Of a DNA stretch of 39,935 bases, positions 1 through 8,352 are shown one piece after another (position 1 is the stretch's first letter; each line of letters starts with the position of its first letter). The stretch lies in assembly GCA_018065305.1 (NCBI GenBank), contig JAGHTO010000006.1, positions 1-39,935 of the forward strand, written 5' to 3'. The notes beneath the pieces were generated by a model that saw only the letters and a program-made list of their open reading frames with translations, made no database searches and was not told the origin of the DNA. Made by a program: the position numbers and the translations under genes. The DNA comes from Candidatus Cacconaster scatequi (GTDB lineage Bacteria; Bacteroidota; Bacteroidia; Bacteroidales; UBA932).

Positions 1-3
1 CAG

Positions 4-366
4 TCACTGCTTGGTGCCAGCTTTTTTTCTTATCTCGATGTGCCAACGCTCCTCCGCTATGTCGATAATCTTCTCGTTCAGGCGGTTGCGCAGTTTCTCG
101 ACTCTAAGCTGTTCCTCCAAGTCAGCAACCTTTGCCTTCAGAGCCTCCAGCTCTTCTTCAGCTTTTGATTTTTGTGCTTTCATGATTCTTTGAGGAGAGC
201 CATTTCCTTGCTCCGCCTCAAAGTTAGCAATCCATTCCTTCATTTGACGCCTGGATACCGGAACAAGATTCATTTTTTCAATTTTGTACGGTGAGAGGCC
301 TGTCCTTTGGTAGATTTCTATCACCTGGTGATAGTATCTCTTTTGAAACTCTGTGTGAATTTTCAT
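4..366 (-). CDS. IS3-family transposase OrfA (DNA-binding subunit)
   Basis: This 120-aa protein has the OrfA layout: an N-terminal helix-turn-helix half (about residues 1-50, with the recognition stretch SRRQMKEWIANFE near 38-50) and a C-terminal charged coiled coil (about 65-108, heptads in EELEALKAKVADLEEQL) that serves as the leucine zipper for OrfA and OrfAB multimers. It binds the element's ends; catalysis belongs to the OrfB part, which is past the left edge. The ATG at 366 is the only good start. An A7 run lies just before the stop, consistent with -1 frameshifting into OrfB. The family call is firm from layout; the IS name is not recognised. Confidence 0.8.
   Translation of the reverse strand: MKIHTEFQKRYYHQVIEIYQRTGLSPYKIEKMNLVPVSRRQMKEWIANFEAEQGNGSPQRIMKAQKSKAEEELEALKAKVADLEEQLRVEKLRNRLNEKIIDIAEERWHIEIRKKAGTKQ
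22..28 (-). other. A7 slippery run, probable -1 ribosomal frameshift site
   Basis: Read on the - strand, the orfA frame ends with AGA AAA AAA GCT, giving an A-AAA-AAA slippery heptamer followed by G, five codons ahead of the TGA stop. IS3-family elements normally make the active OrfAB transposase by -1 slippage at an A-rich heptamer just upstream of the orfA stop, so the location fits. A downstream stimulatory structure and the orfB frame would be outside the window and cannot be checked. Confidence 0.55.
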
Positions 367-387
367 AAAGATTAACTCTTGATTTGT

Positions 388-493
388 GAGTCAACCTTTT
401 TCAGTTAAAGACAATTGGCCTATTTCGAGCCATTTCGGGGGAAATCCCTATCAAAATCACCCCGCGAGTCGACCTTGTTCAGTCGCGGACAAT
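388..493. repeat. Two direct 28-nt imperfect repeats at the IS end
   Basis: Positions 388-415 and 466-493 match at 22 of 28 bases, in the same orientation and 78 bp apart. Both begin GAGTC, share TTCAGT in the middle and end GACAAT. The outer copy probably contains the terminal repeat of the insertion sequence; the inner copy would be a second transposase-binding site. The match was counted by eye; the function is inferred from position. Confidence 0.6.
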
Positions 494-506
494 AATTGAT
501 TCGGAG

Positions 507-539
507 TTTTGTACTATACGCGAGTTAGTTGTATCTTCG
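507..539 (+). promoter_or_regulatory. Bacteroidetes-type promoter for the 554 glycosidase gene
   Basis: TTTTG at 507-511 is followed after 20 nt by TATCTTCG at 532-539, which differs from TAnnTTTG at one base. The predicted transcript would start close to 543, a little before the first ATG at 554. The -33 element lies 14 bp outside the outer IS repeat. Confidence 0.5.
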
Positions 540-553
540 CGTAATAAACGACA

Positions 554-3358
554 ATGAAAACCGGAACAGTTATGAAAACATTCAGCAGCATCATCGCATC
601 GGCACTTATTCTCACGGCCCTTCCTTTGCAGGGGCAGAATCTGATCAAGCTTTCCGAGCTTGATGCATCAAAGGTTTCCCAACCATACGGCACACCGGCG
701 GTGGACAAGGCTGTGTCCGGTGAACCACTGAAAGTCGGAGGCGTCAGCTACAACGACGGCGTAGGCGTGCAGGCCACCAGCAGGATGAAATTCAACCTTA
801 TGGGCAACTCCAATTCATTCAGCTGCAAAGTCGGCGTGAATGACAACAGCGTGGACTACAGTGACCCTGACCTCATAAAAATACCCCTCGTTGACGGAAC
901 GATGATTTTCTACACCTCCGTCGAAAAGGGCAAGGAGTTCCGCGGCATCGGCTCGGCCGACGGCACCGTCGGCAAGGGCAGCGTGGTATTCCGGATTCTC
1001 GGCGACGGCAAGGAGCTCTTCAACAGCGGCGTGATGCACGGAGGAGAACCGGCCAGAGCGGTCAATCTTGAGATTCGCGGCATACAGACTCTCGAACTGA
1101 TTGCGGAGGATGTAGGTGACGGAATCAGCGGCGACCATGCGGACTGGCTCGATGCCGTGTTCGACTACTTCGAGATAAAGCCAGCTCCCGCCGACGCCGA
1201 TGCCGCAACCGGCAAAGTGGAGACAGATGAAAGCATTCTGGCACCTCTGCGCGGAAAGATATCCTCCCTCCCCGTCCTCCCGGCAAGATGCGGAAGGCCG
1301 AAGTCGGACTGGCTCATCGACAACAGCGGATTCGTCACGACCGTTTCCGGCACCGGCGACGGCAAGACCATCGTCATAGGCAACGGCCTGGTCTCAAGGA
1401 GTTTCCGTGTAATCCCCAACCTGGCTACCATCGACATCTACAACGCTATGACGGAAGAGGCGCTGCTGCGCTCACCGAGCAGCGAGGGCTCCCTGAAAAT
1501 CGACGGACACATCTACAGCATAGGCGGTCTTACAGGGCAGTTCGAATATGGTTACACGCTCAGCAGCTGGATAGACAGCTTCACCCCCATTCCCGATTCA
1601 TTCCAGGTGGTGGACTTCGAGGTCCGCGACCTCCAGCCACGTATGGAGTGGAAGCACAAGCGCTGGTCTCTCGTGAAGGAGTGGAAACCCACGGGCAAAG
1701 AGATAGTCTTCAAGCTCGCGGGGCCCGGACTTCTCAAGGAGCTGGAACTCGACCTTCACGTTGCCGTTTACGACGGCTATCCCATCATCAGCAAATGGTT
1801 CGAACTCAACAACAAGGCAAAATACGCCTATATGCTCAATGAGTTTGTGCTCGAAGACCTTGCAATGGTGGAACCCGAGTCCATCGTTGATGGCCCGGTG
1901 AAGTTCCGCCCGGTAAACATCTATGTGGAGAGTGACTGGGACGAAGGCTTCACCACCCATTGGGAGAAGGACCCCCGCTACACTTCCCAGGTAAGTTACG
2001 CTCTCGAGACCCCCTGCCAGCTCCAGGTCAGACTCCCCCGCGGCCCTCAGGAGATAATCGAGGCAGGCGGCACCTTCAAAAGCTTCAGGAACTGGATAAT
2101 GCCGTATGATACCGAAGACAGGGAACGCAAGTCTCTGTTCTTCAAACGATTCTGCAACCATATCGCTCCCTGGACAAGCGAGAATCCAATATTCATGCAC
2201 TGCACCTCCACCGACCCCGAGGTCGTAAGGACTGCAATCGACCAGTGCGCCGAGACCGGATACGAGATGGTCATTCTCAGCTTCGGCTCAGGCCTCGATA
2301 TGGAGGACGAATCGGAAGAGAACATCGCAAAGTTCAAGGCTCTGGCCGACTACGCGCACTCCAAGGGGATAGAACTCGGCGGCTACTCGCTGTACGCCAG
2401 CCGCTGGATCAGCGAAGAGGTGGACCTGATCAACCCGGCCACCGGCAAGAGAGGCGGAATGACCTTCGGCAGTTCGCCCTGCATCTGCACCGAATGGGGA
2501 TATGACTACTTCCGCAAGATAAGGACGTTCTACGAGAAGACCGGATTCGACGTCCTCGAGCACGACGGCTCATACAACGGTGACCCCTGCGCCTCAACGA
2601 GCCACGCCCACCACTCCGGTCTGGAGGACTCGCAGTGGAAGCAGCACAAGGTCATCGACGATATGTACCGCTGGATGTGTGCCAACGGCATCTATATGAA
2701 TGTACCTGACGACGGATTCCGCTTCGTGGGCTCGAACAAGAGCGCCGTGGGCTACCGCGAGGTGAACTGGTCGCTTCCGCGCGACAGACAGATAATCCTC
2801 GGCCGCCAGAACATCTACGACGGGATGTGGAAACGCACCGCCACCAACAGCTGGACCTTCGTGCCGCTTGTGCAGTACCACGGTGGTGGAGCAGCGGCCA
2901 CTCTGGAACCTCTGGACGAGCATCTTGACGCCTACAAGGCACATATGATGCAGAACTACGGTTCGGGTGTGCAGGCCTGCTACCGCGGTTTCCGCCTCTA
3001 CGACACCGAACGTACAAAGGAGTGCGTGAAGGAGGTGATAGCCTGGTACAAGAAGTACCGCGACATCCTCTGCAGCGACGTCATCCACCTGCGCCGCCCC
3101 GACGGAGTCGACTGGGACGGCTTCATGCACGTGAACCCCGGGCTTGAGGAGAAGGGCTTCATTATGGTCTTCAACCCCACCGGCGGGGAAATCACCCGCA
3201 CCATCACCGTTCCCCTCTACTACACCGGCCTCACCGATAAGGCCCGAGTGACCGGGCAGGAAGGAGCGACAAAGACGTACAAGCTCCGCCGCGACTACAC
3301 CATAGAACTCACGACTACCATCCCAGCGAACGGCTACAGATGGTTCGTCATCAAATAA
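554..3358 (+). CDS. Secreted NPCBM-domain glycoside hydrolase, clan GH-D-like barrel
   Basis: The 934-aa product has an N-terminal signal peptide; the hydrophobic core fits best from the second Met (position 572, MKTFSSIIASALILTALP), so either ATG may be used. Residues about 35-208 match an NPCBM/NEW2 sugar-binding domain (DGVGVQA near 68, then ADWLDAVFDYFE before 208). A beta-sandwich region follows, then a TIM-barrel region from about 543 (NPIFMHCTSTDPEVV), with EMVILSFGSG as one barrel strand, and a C-terminal beta domain. D671 in VLEHDGSY is the likely catalytic or substrate-binding acid. The overall order resembles GH36/alpha-galactosidase-like enzymes, but the usual GH36 motifs are not clear, so substrate is unassigned. 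It stands alone behind its own promoter, next to an IS end. Confidence 0.7.
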   Translation: MKTGTVMKTFSSIIASALILTALPLQGQNLIKLSELDASKVSQPYGTPAVDKAVSGEPLKVGGVSYNDGVGVQATSRMKFNLMGNSNSFSCKVGVNDNSVDYSDPDLIKIPLVDGTMIFYTSVEKGKEFRGIGSADGTVGKGSVVFRILGDGKELFNSGVMHGGEPARAVNLEIRGIQTLELIAEDVGDGISGDHADWLDAVFDYFEIKPAPADADAATGKVETDESILAPLRGKISSLPVLPARCGRPKSDWLIDNSGFVTTVSGTGDGKTIVIGNGLVSRSFRVIPNLATIDIYNAMTEEALLRSPSSEGSLKIDGHIYSIGGLTGQFEYGYTLSSWIDSFTPIPDSFQVVDFEVRDLQPRMEWKHKRWSLVKEWKPTGKEIVFKLAGPGLLKELELDLHVAVYDGYPIISKWFELNNKAKYAYMLNEFVLEDLAMVEPESIVDGPVKFRPVNIYVESDWDEGFTTHWEKDPRYTSQVSYALETPCQLQVRLPRGPQEIIEAGGTFKSFRNWIMPYDTEDRERKSLFFKRFCNHIAPWTSENPIFMHCTSTDPEVVRTAIDQCAETGYEMVILSFGSGLDMEDESEENIAKFKALADYAHSKGIELGGYSLYASRWISEEVDLINPATGKRGGMTFGSSPCICTEWGYDYFRKIRTFYEKTGFDVLEHDGSYNGDPCASTSHAHHSGLEDSQWKQHKVIDDMYRWMCANGIYMNVPDDGFRFVGSNKSAVGYREVNWSLPRDRQIILGRQNIYDGMWKRTATNSWTFVPLVQYHGGGAAATLEPLDEHLDAYKAHMMQNYGSGVQACYRGFRLYDTERTKECVKEVIAWYKKYRDILCSDVIHLRRPDGVDWDGFMHVNPGLEEKGFIMVFNPTGGEITRTITVPLYYTGLTDKARVTGQEGATKTYKLRRDYTIELTTTIPANGYRWFVIK

Positions 3359-3419
3359 TCCGACAAACAGATAAAAAGGTGGGCGCTTTTGAGATAACTG
3401 CAATCACCTGGAAATTTCT

Positions 3420-3427
3420 TAAATTTG
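3420..3427 (+). promoter_or_regulatory. -7 element for the serine hydrolase gene
   Basis: TAAATTTG is a perfect TAnnTTTG match 19 nt ahead of the ATG at 3447. No clear TTTG sits at the usual 17-21 nt upstream; the nearest TTTTG (3387-3391) is 28 nt away, too far, so the -33 side is weak. Confidence 0.45.
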
Positions 3428-3446
3428 ACAGCCAAAGCTCATCAGA

Positions 3447-4670
3447 ATGATTACCTGTAAATTACTGGCGGTCTTCTCCGCTCTCATTCTCGTTTCCTGC
3501 AGGCCGGAAGGCTTGAGAACTGCAAAACCAGAAAAAATGGGTATGGACCCCACAGGATTCGTACTGGTGGATTCCATTATGAACAAAGCCATCGCTGACG
3601 GGAACACATCCGGTGCAGTGGTGGCCGTTGTCCGGAAAGACAGGCTCGTATTTCTGAAGGCATACGGCAACAAACAGACAGTGCCCGAAGTGGAACCTAT
3701 GACTACGGGGACGATGTTCGATATGGCATCCTGCAGCAAATGCATCAGCACCACCCTGTCAATGATGCAACTGATTGAAAAAGGACGTATCCGCCTGCAC
3801 GACTATGTCGACGAATATATTCCCGGATTCAAGCCCTGGGCCGGTGAAAGCACCCGTCGCATAACGGTGGAACATCTTCTGACTCATACTTCGGGCCTGC
3901 CCGCCTCGGTCGACGCGGAACTGGTCAGTGGACGTTATGGCGAGAACTGCCCCGACAGCCTTATAAAATACATTGCCACGGAAACATCGCGGAATTTTGA
4001 GCCGGGCACCGACTTTCTGTACAGCTGCGTGAATTTCAACACGCTTCAAGCCATTATCCAGAATGTGACAGGAAGCAAACTGTGCGACTATGCACAGAAG
4101 AACATATTCGATGCGCTCGGACTCCGGCACACGATGTACCTTCCTCTCGACAGAGAGATTCCGGAGGAGGTGCTGGCCCTTGTTGCACCGACTGAAGTGC
4201 AGGGGGACGGACTCCCTCTGAAGGGGCGGGTTCACGACCCCACTGCACGCCTGTGCAACTGGGGTAATTCCGGCAATGCCGGGGTATTCTCCACCGCCGA
4301 GGACTGTGCCGTGATAGCCGCGGCTTTGATGAATGGTGGGGAGATAAACGGTCGCCGCATTCTTTCCCCTCTGACGGTAGAGCTTATGACCACGGTTCCC
4401 GATGACATTGCACCCGAAGTCGGGCGTGCGCTGGGATGGGACGTGAGCTCCGATTATTCACGGATGAAAGGAGACATTACAAGCCGCAAACATACCATCT
4501 GCCACACCGGATATACCGGACCCTCAATTGTGATAGATATTGAGAACAGTCTGGCAATAATCATTATGGCGAACAGGTGCCATCCTTATGACAAAGGAGG
4601 TCTGAACCGCACAAGGGCAACCGTGGCGAACGTTGTCGCATCAATGTGCATTTCGTATCCGAAGCTTTGA
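3447..4670 (+). CDS. Serine hydrolase lipoprotein, class C beta-lactamase/esterase fold
   Basis: The 407-aa product starts with a lipoprotein signal (lipobox LVSC, Cys18). It has the beta-lactamase-like serine hydrolase signatures: S95-C-S-K98 (SxxK) with the nucleophile Ser95 and Lys98, LLTHTSGLP after it, Y192-S-C in the place of YxN, and H353-T-G near the end. The family contains penicillin-binding proteins, AmpC enzymes, EstB-type esterases and D-aminopeptidases; substrate cannot be read from sequence. The third residue of the YxN motif is Cys instead of Asn, which many non-lactamase members also vary. It is anchored in an outer or inner membrane facing the periplasm. It is flanked by its own promoter and by the promoter of the next operon, so it is probably monocistronic. 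Confidence 0.85.
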   Translation: MITCKLLAVFSALILVSCRPEGLRTAKPEKMGMDPTGFVLVDSIMNKAIADGNTSGAVVAVVRKDRLVFLKAYGNKQTVPEVEPMTTGTMFDMASCSKCISTTLSMMQLIEKGRIRLHDYVDEYIPGFKPWAGESTRRITVEHLLTHTSGLPASVDAELVSGRYGENCPDSLIKYIATETSRNFEPGTDFLYSCVNFNTLQAIIQNVTGSKLCDYAQKNIFDALGLRHTMYLPLDREIPEEVLALVAPTEVQGDGLPLKGRVHDPTARLCNWGNSGNAGVFSTAEDCAVIAAALMNGGEINGRRILSPLTVELMTTVPDDIAPEVGRALGWDVSSDYSRMKGDITSRKHTICHTGYTGPSIVIDIENSLAIIIMANRCHPYDKGGLNRTRATVANVVASMCISYPKL

Positions 4671-4696
4671 TTTTAGCAGATTAAATAATACCTTTG
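4666..4696 (+). promoter_or_regulatory. Promoter of the 4704-10230 operon
   Basis: TTTG at 4666-4669 and TACCTTTG at 4689-4696 are separated by 19 nt, an exact match to the Bacteroidetes housekeeping consensus. The -33 element overlaps the stop codon of the upstream gene (4668-4670). Only 7 nt separate the -7 box from the ATG at 4704, so the leader should be a few nucleotides long at most. Confidence 0.75.
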
Positions 4697-4703
4697 GGCC
4701 AAT

Positions 4704-5834
4704 ATGAACCGTATCTTTTATTTCTGCCTTATGGCAATTCTTCCGGCAATTCTGTTTGCATTGCCGGGAACTTCTACGGCCAGGAACATACCGGCCTATC
4801 CCGTCGACGGACCTGAAGGGAACTTCACTGTCCAGTATCTTGTCGAGACCGATTCGTCAGTGATTCTGCTGTGCAGATATACCCCGGACAGCGCGGTGGA
4901 AGGCTTCCCTCCATATATGAAAAACATCAGCAGAAAAACACGGATCGTCACGGAAGACGGTGATTATGCCCTTCTGCACACAAGTCATATGCCGATAAGA
5001 GATGACTCTGAACCGAGATATGCATATCTCAAGGCCGGACATCCGTACCTGAACTGCACTCTTGAATTCGAAAAATTCTCCTATGACGGGCCGTTCGACC
5101 TGATTGAGGACGATGCAGAATCGGTGCCTTTACATATCAACGGGCTGAAAGCCGGGAAAGAGGCAACCGCAGAAGTTGTAACCGGAGAATTCCTGAATGG
5201 AACGCCCTATTCCGAATATTGGTATTACTATGAAGCAGGGATGCCTGTCCATCATTATGATGACGGCGGAATCTATTTTTCTGCATCAGGAGTGCCACAC
5301 AGCAGTGATATGGAGGATTACTTCCTTTCCGTCGATTTCGAGATTGTCAACCGGACAGAAGGTCCGATACAGATAAAGATGAACGATATGTCGGCTAAAG
5401 CCCTGAGAATGAAAAAGGACAAACCTGTCAACTACAAGATTTGGGCTTTGGATGCAAAAAAGGCGAATGATGAGTGGAAACATATGGACTGGCTTGAAAT
5501 CAGACACCAGATTCCTGAAAATGCCGGTACGGTACTGGCAAGCACGGCAACAAACGCCGCCCTCAGCCCGGGTGTCAACGGCGCAGCCGGACTGGGTCTG
5601 TTTGCATTGGGTCTCCTTCTGGACAAAGTATCCGAGCCGGATGAAGAGCCGTATATGAGAGAGCGTAATGCCGTACGCGACAGTCTGATGCCATATTACT
5701 TCAGGGATACGACACTTCAGAGCGGGGAGACTCTGGAAAGTTTCGTTATTTTCAAGTACAAGGGAGGACACACACCTTCATCCACAACCATAACGTTACT
5801 GCTCAACGGGGAACCCTACACATTGAATTTTTAA
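4704..5834 (+). CDS. Secreted protein of unknown function, paralogue of next gene
   Basis: The 376-aa product has a signal peptide (residues about 1-26, MNRIFYFCLMAILPAILFAL) and no recognised domain. It shares an ordered set of features with the following 373-aa product: a beta-rich N-terminal half; the block LEFEKF followed by FDLIEDD (FEFEKIP and FDIIDDS in the neighbour); a mid-to-late Ala/Gly-rich hydrophobic stretch (near 279-310); a charged YMRERNAV segment; and a closing TLQSGETLESFVIFKYK-type strand. The hydrophobic stretch could insert in a membrane or be buried. It is the first gene of a run with 9-, 10-, -4- and -8-bp junctions. No function is proposed. Confidence 0.8.
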   Translation: MNRIFYFCLMAILPAILFALPGTSTARNIPAYPVDGPEGNFTVQYLVETDSSVILLCRYTPDSAVEGFPPYMKNISRKTRIVTEDGDYALLHTSHMPIRDDSEPRYAYLKAGHPYLNCTLEFEKFSYDGPFDLIEDDAESVPLHINGLKAGKEATAEVVTGEFLNGTPYSEYWYYYEAGMPVHHYDDGGIYFSASGVPHSSDMEDYFLSVDFEIVNRTEGPIQIKMNDMSAKALRMKKDKPVNYKIWALDAKKANDEWKHMDWLEIRHQIPENAGTVLASTATNAALSPGVNGAAGLGLFALGLLLDKVSEPDEEPYMRERNAVRDSLMPYYFRDTTLQSGETLESFVIFKYKGGHTPSSTTITLLLNGEPYTLNF

Positions 5835-5843
5835 GAAGTTGTC

Positions 5844-6965
5844 ATGAAAAGAATTGCAACAATAGCACTGATACTGTCCTGCCTTGTCCCTGCAGGAGCC
5901 GAAGAATTGTACAGAATATCTTCCGTGGAGAAAAGCAATGTCAACACGTCTCTGAAATATGTCCGCCAGACTGACTCCACAACGCAGATTTTCGCCGTCT
6001 TCACAATGCCTGAGAATGCAACCGAGGCCGTGCTGTTCAACCTTCCCCGAACGCTCCATGCCACAGACGGTGACCTCGACTACAAAATGGTCAAGGCACA
6101 CAACGTTCCCATTGCCGATGAATCGATGGTTGAATACTCCGTTCTCGAAGGCAGACAGAATAAAGTGAACTTCATATTCGAATTCGAAAAAATCCCCATT
6201 GAAGACAAATTCGATATCATTGACGACTCGGAGGGAGGAAAGGATATGGACTTCCGAGGAATCACCGTCGATACGGCCTCAACTAAAAATCTGGACCCGA
6301 AGCGGTTCCTGAAATCCACGAATCTGCCCAGATGCGGTATGTATTATGATGAAGGAAACTGCTACACATATTATCTGAGGGACGGGGTTCTCGTCACAAT
6401 GCGCAGCACCTATGCAAAAGAGCATTTTTATCTGTTTCTCACGATTGTCAACAATTCCGACCACGGCATTCTGTTCAACACGGGCAATATCCGCGCAACG
6501 GGTCATAAAGCCAAAGGCAAAGACACGACAGTCGTAAATCTGTCTCTGATGAGCAAGAATGAATATGTCCATCTGATAGAAGCAGTAGACAGATATGAAG
6601 CGAATAAAGCGAGTGAAAGCAAGGGAATGAATGAAATCGGACACGCAATGTCAATGGCATCATCATCTCTGGCACTTTCGACGTTCGGGAGTCCGTACAA
6701 TAACCCGGGATACGTCGGATTGGGCATTGCCGGAGGATTCCTCCGCGATATTGAATACGCCAGAAAAAAGCCATACCTTGCAGAACTCGACAAGACAAGA
6801 GAGGAAAGGACAAAGAACTACCTCCAGAGCCAGTCCATCAAGCCGGGAGAGAGCCATTCGGGATTTCTGCGTCTGGAAAAAGACAAGAGGGTGTATGATT
6901 TCAAAGTAATCATCCCCATGGACGGCTATGACTTCGACTTCCGCTCCAGAATAGTCGAACAGTAA
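5844..6965 (+). CDS. Secreted protein of unknown function, paralogue of previous gene
   Basis: The 373-aa product has a short signal peptide (MKRIATIALILSCLVPAGAE; the Cys is not in a good lipobox). Homology to the upstream gene is seen in FEFEKIP/FDIIDD (about 111-126), a Gly/Ala-rich hydrophobic segment near 270-305 (LSTFGSPYNNPGYVGLGIAG), a charged linker and a C-terminal SIKPGESHSGFLRLEK strand. The two proteins are clearly diverged, so the duplication is old or the copies have split roles. Only 9 bp separate it from the upstream stop and 10 bp from the MATE gene, implying one transcript. Nothing in it points to an enzyme; a structural or assembly role at the cell envelope is only a guess. 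Confidence 0.8.
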   Translation: MKRIATIALILSCLVPAGAEELYRISSVEKSNVNTSLKYVRQTDSTTQIFAVFTMPENATEAVLFNLPRTLHATDGDLDYKMVKAHNVPIADESMVEYSVLEGRQNKVNFIFEFEKIPIEDKFDIIDDSEGGKDMDFRGITVDTASTKNLDPKRFLKSTNLPRCGMYYDEGNCYTYYLRDGVLVTMRSTYAKEHFYLFLTIVNNSDHGILFNTGNIRATGHKAKGKDTTVVNLSLMSKNEYVHLIEAVDRYEANKASESKGMNEIGHAMSMASSSLALSTFGSPYNNPGYVGLGIAGGFLRDIEYARKKPYLAELDKTREERTKNYLQSQSIKPGESHSGFLRLEKDKRVYDFKVIIPMDGYDFDFRSRIVEQ

Positions 6966-6975
6966 CGGGTAATAA

Positions 6976-8352
6976 ATGAACGGTGCGAACCGTGAAATAC
7001 TGAGGCTGGCCGTCCCGAGCATTCTGGCGAACATCACCGTCCCGCTCGTGGGAATGGTGGATATAGCCGTTGCGGGACATCTCGTTGGCGGGGCCGGATC
7101 TTACGGAGCGGCGGAATTCATCGGAGGCATCGCAATAGGCTCACTCCTGTTTGACCTTCTCTACTGGAACTTCGGATTCCTGCGCATAAGCACTGGCGGT
7201 CTGACAGCACAGGCATTCGGCAGGAAAGATTTTCAGGAATGTACAGACATCTTCGCACGAAGCCTCGGGATTTCCCTCATAATCTCACTGATTATCCTTC
7301 TCCTGCAATCGCCGTTCCCGAAAGCCGCCTTCCTGGTAGTGAAGACCTCCCCCACCGTGAAGAATCTTGCCCTGCAGTATTTCTTCATAAGAATCTGGGC
7401 GGCACCCGCCACACTGTCGCTGATGGTTATCAAGGGGTGGTTTGTCGGGATGCAGGATTCGTTCAGTTCAATGTTCACCGACCTTGTGGTAAATGCGGTG
7501 AACATCGTTGCAAGCATTTTCCTGACTCTCGGCGTAGGAGGCTGGGAAGGGATGGGATATCCGGGAATCGCCGTCGGGACGGTCATCGCCCAGTATTCAG
7601 GCCTACTGACCGCCGTTGTCATCATCCGCTTCAAATACAGATGGATGAATTTCCGAGTCAAGAATCCTGATTACGGAAAAGTGAAGGAGATAATGTCAAT
7701 GAATTCCGACCTTTTCATAAGGTCCGTCTGCTTCATAGCCATATACATAGGATATACCACCATCGCAGCACGCTACGGGGACGTATTCCTTTCGGCCAGC
7801 ACCATCCTGATGAAACTTCTGATGATATTCTCATATTTCACCGACGGCTTCGCGTATAGCGGAGAGGCCCTGACAGGACGATTCATCGGAGAGAGAAACC
7901 GGAAAGACATGAATCAGGCGATTAAACTGGTATTTCTGTGGAGTATGGGGGTTGCAACCCTGTTCATAGGCATATATGCACTGGCCGGCTCCTGGATGGT
8001 GTCCCTGATGACATCCGACACGACAGTCGCACTGGCCTGCGAGAAATTCCTCTGGTGGCTTCTCATAATGCCTCCGCTGGGATGCGCCGCCTTCACCTGG
8101 GACGGAATATACGAGGGTGCCACCGCCACCGTCCCTGTCCGCAATGCAATGATACTCGCTACGATAACTTTCTTCGGGATATATTTTGCCGGAATATGGC
8201 TTGCCGGAATTCCTTCATCCGCTGACGGTGCAGACCTCTCCATAAATGCGATGAACCTGCTGTTAACAGCATATTTCGCACATCTTCTTGTCCGGACAAT
8301 CTACCTTTCCGCCATTTTCAAGAATAAGAATTTTACTAACTTTGCCGAATGA
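6976..8352 (+). CDS. MATE-family efflux transporter (DinF-like)
   Basis: The 458-aa product is a 12-helix membrane protein of MATE size. The N-terminus (EILRLAVPSILANITVPLVG, then DIAVAGHLVG) is the typical first helix and loop of DinF-branch MATE proteins, and the second half repeats the same plan (from about residue 235). Such proteins export organic cations or other compounds in exchange for Na+ or H+. Substrate is unknown. It overlaps the next gene by 4 bp (ATGA), so translation is probably coupled; it follows the two unknown secreted proteins by 10 bp. Confidence 0.9.
   Translation: MNGANREILRLAVPSILANITVPLVGMVDIAVAGHLVGGAGSYGAAEFIGGIAIGSLLFDLLYWNFGFLRISTGGLTAQAFGRKDFQECTDIFARSLGISLIISLIILLLQSPFPKAAFLVVKTSPTVKNLALQYFFIRIWAAPATLSLMVIKGWFVGMQDSFSSMFTDLVVNAVNIVASIFLTLGVGGWEGMGYPGIAVGTVIAQYSGLLTAVVIIRFKYRWMNFRVKNPDYGKVKEIMSMNSDLFIRSVCFIAIYIGYTTIAARYGDVFLSASTILMKLLMIFSYFTDGFAYSGEALTGRFIGERNRKDMNQAIKLVFLWSMGVATLFIGIYALAGSWMVSLMTSDTTVALACEKFLWWLLIMPPLGCAAFTWDGIYEGATATVPVRNAMILATITFFGIYFAGIWLAGIPSSADGADLSINAMNLLLTAYFAHLLVRTIYLSAIFKNKNFTNFAE
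8314..8344 (+). promoter_or_regulatory. Internal promoter inside the end of the MATE gene
   Basis: TAACTTTG at 8337-8344 is a perfect -7 match. TTTTC at 8314-8318 lies 18 nt upstream as a weaker -33. Transcripts from here would begin around 8348-8351, at or inside the first ATG (8349) of the PASTA gene, and would favour the second ATG at 8364. Confidence 0.5.

Larger units (their letters stand above)
1..493 (-). mobile_element. IS3-family insertion sequence, one end only (partial)
   Basis: The segment carries the first transposase frame of an IS3-type element on the - strand plus non-coding DNA running out to a likely terminus near 493. The second frame (DDE integrase) would lie left of position 1 and is not in the window. 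Two imperfect copies of a 28-nt sequence (388-415 and 466-493) sit in the non-coding end, as expected for transposase-binding terminal sites. The exact tip and any target duplication cannot be set because the other end is missing; the outer boundary at 493 is inferred from the outer repeat. Confidence 0.7.

Noticed and set aside
3374-3390. Possible terminator AAAAG-N7-CTTTT after the 554 gene
   Set aside because: Only one G-C pair in the stem and no T-run beyond it.
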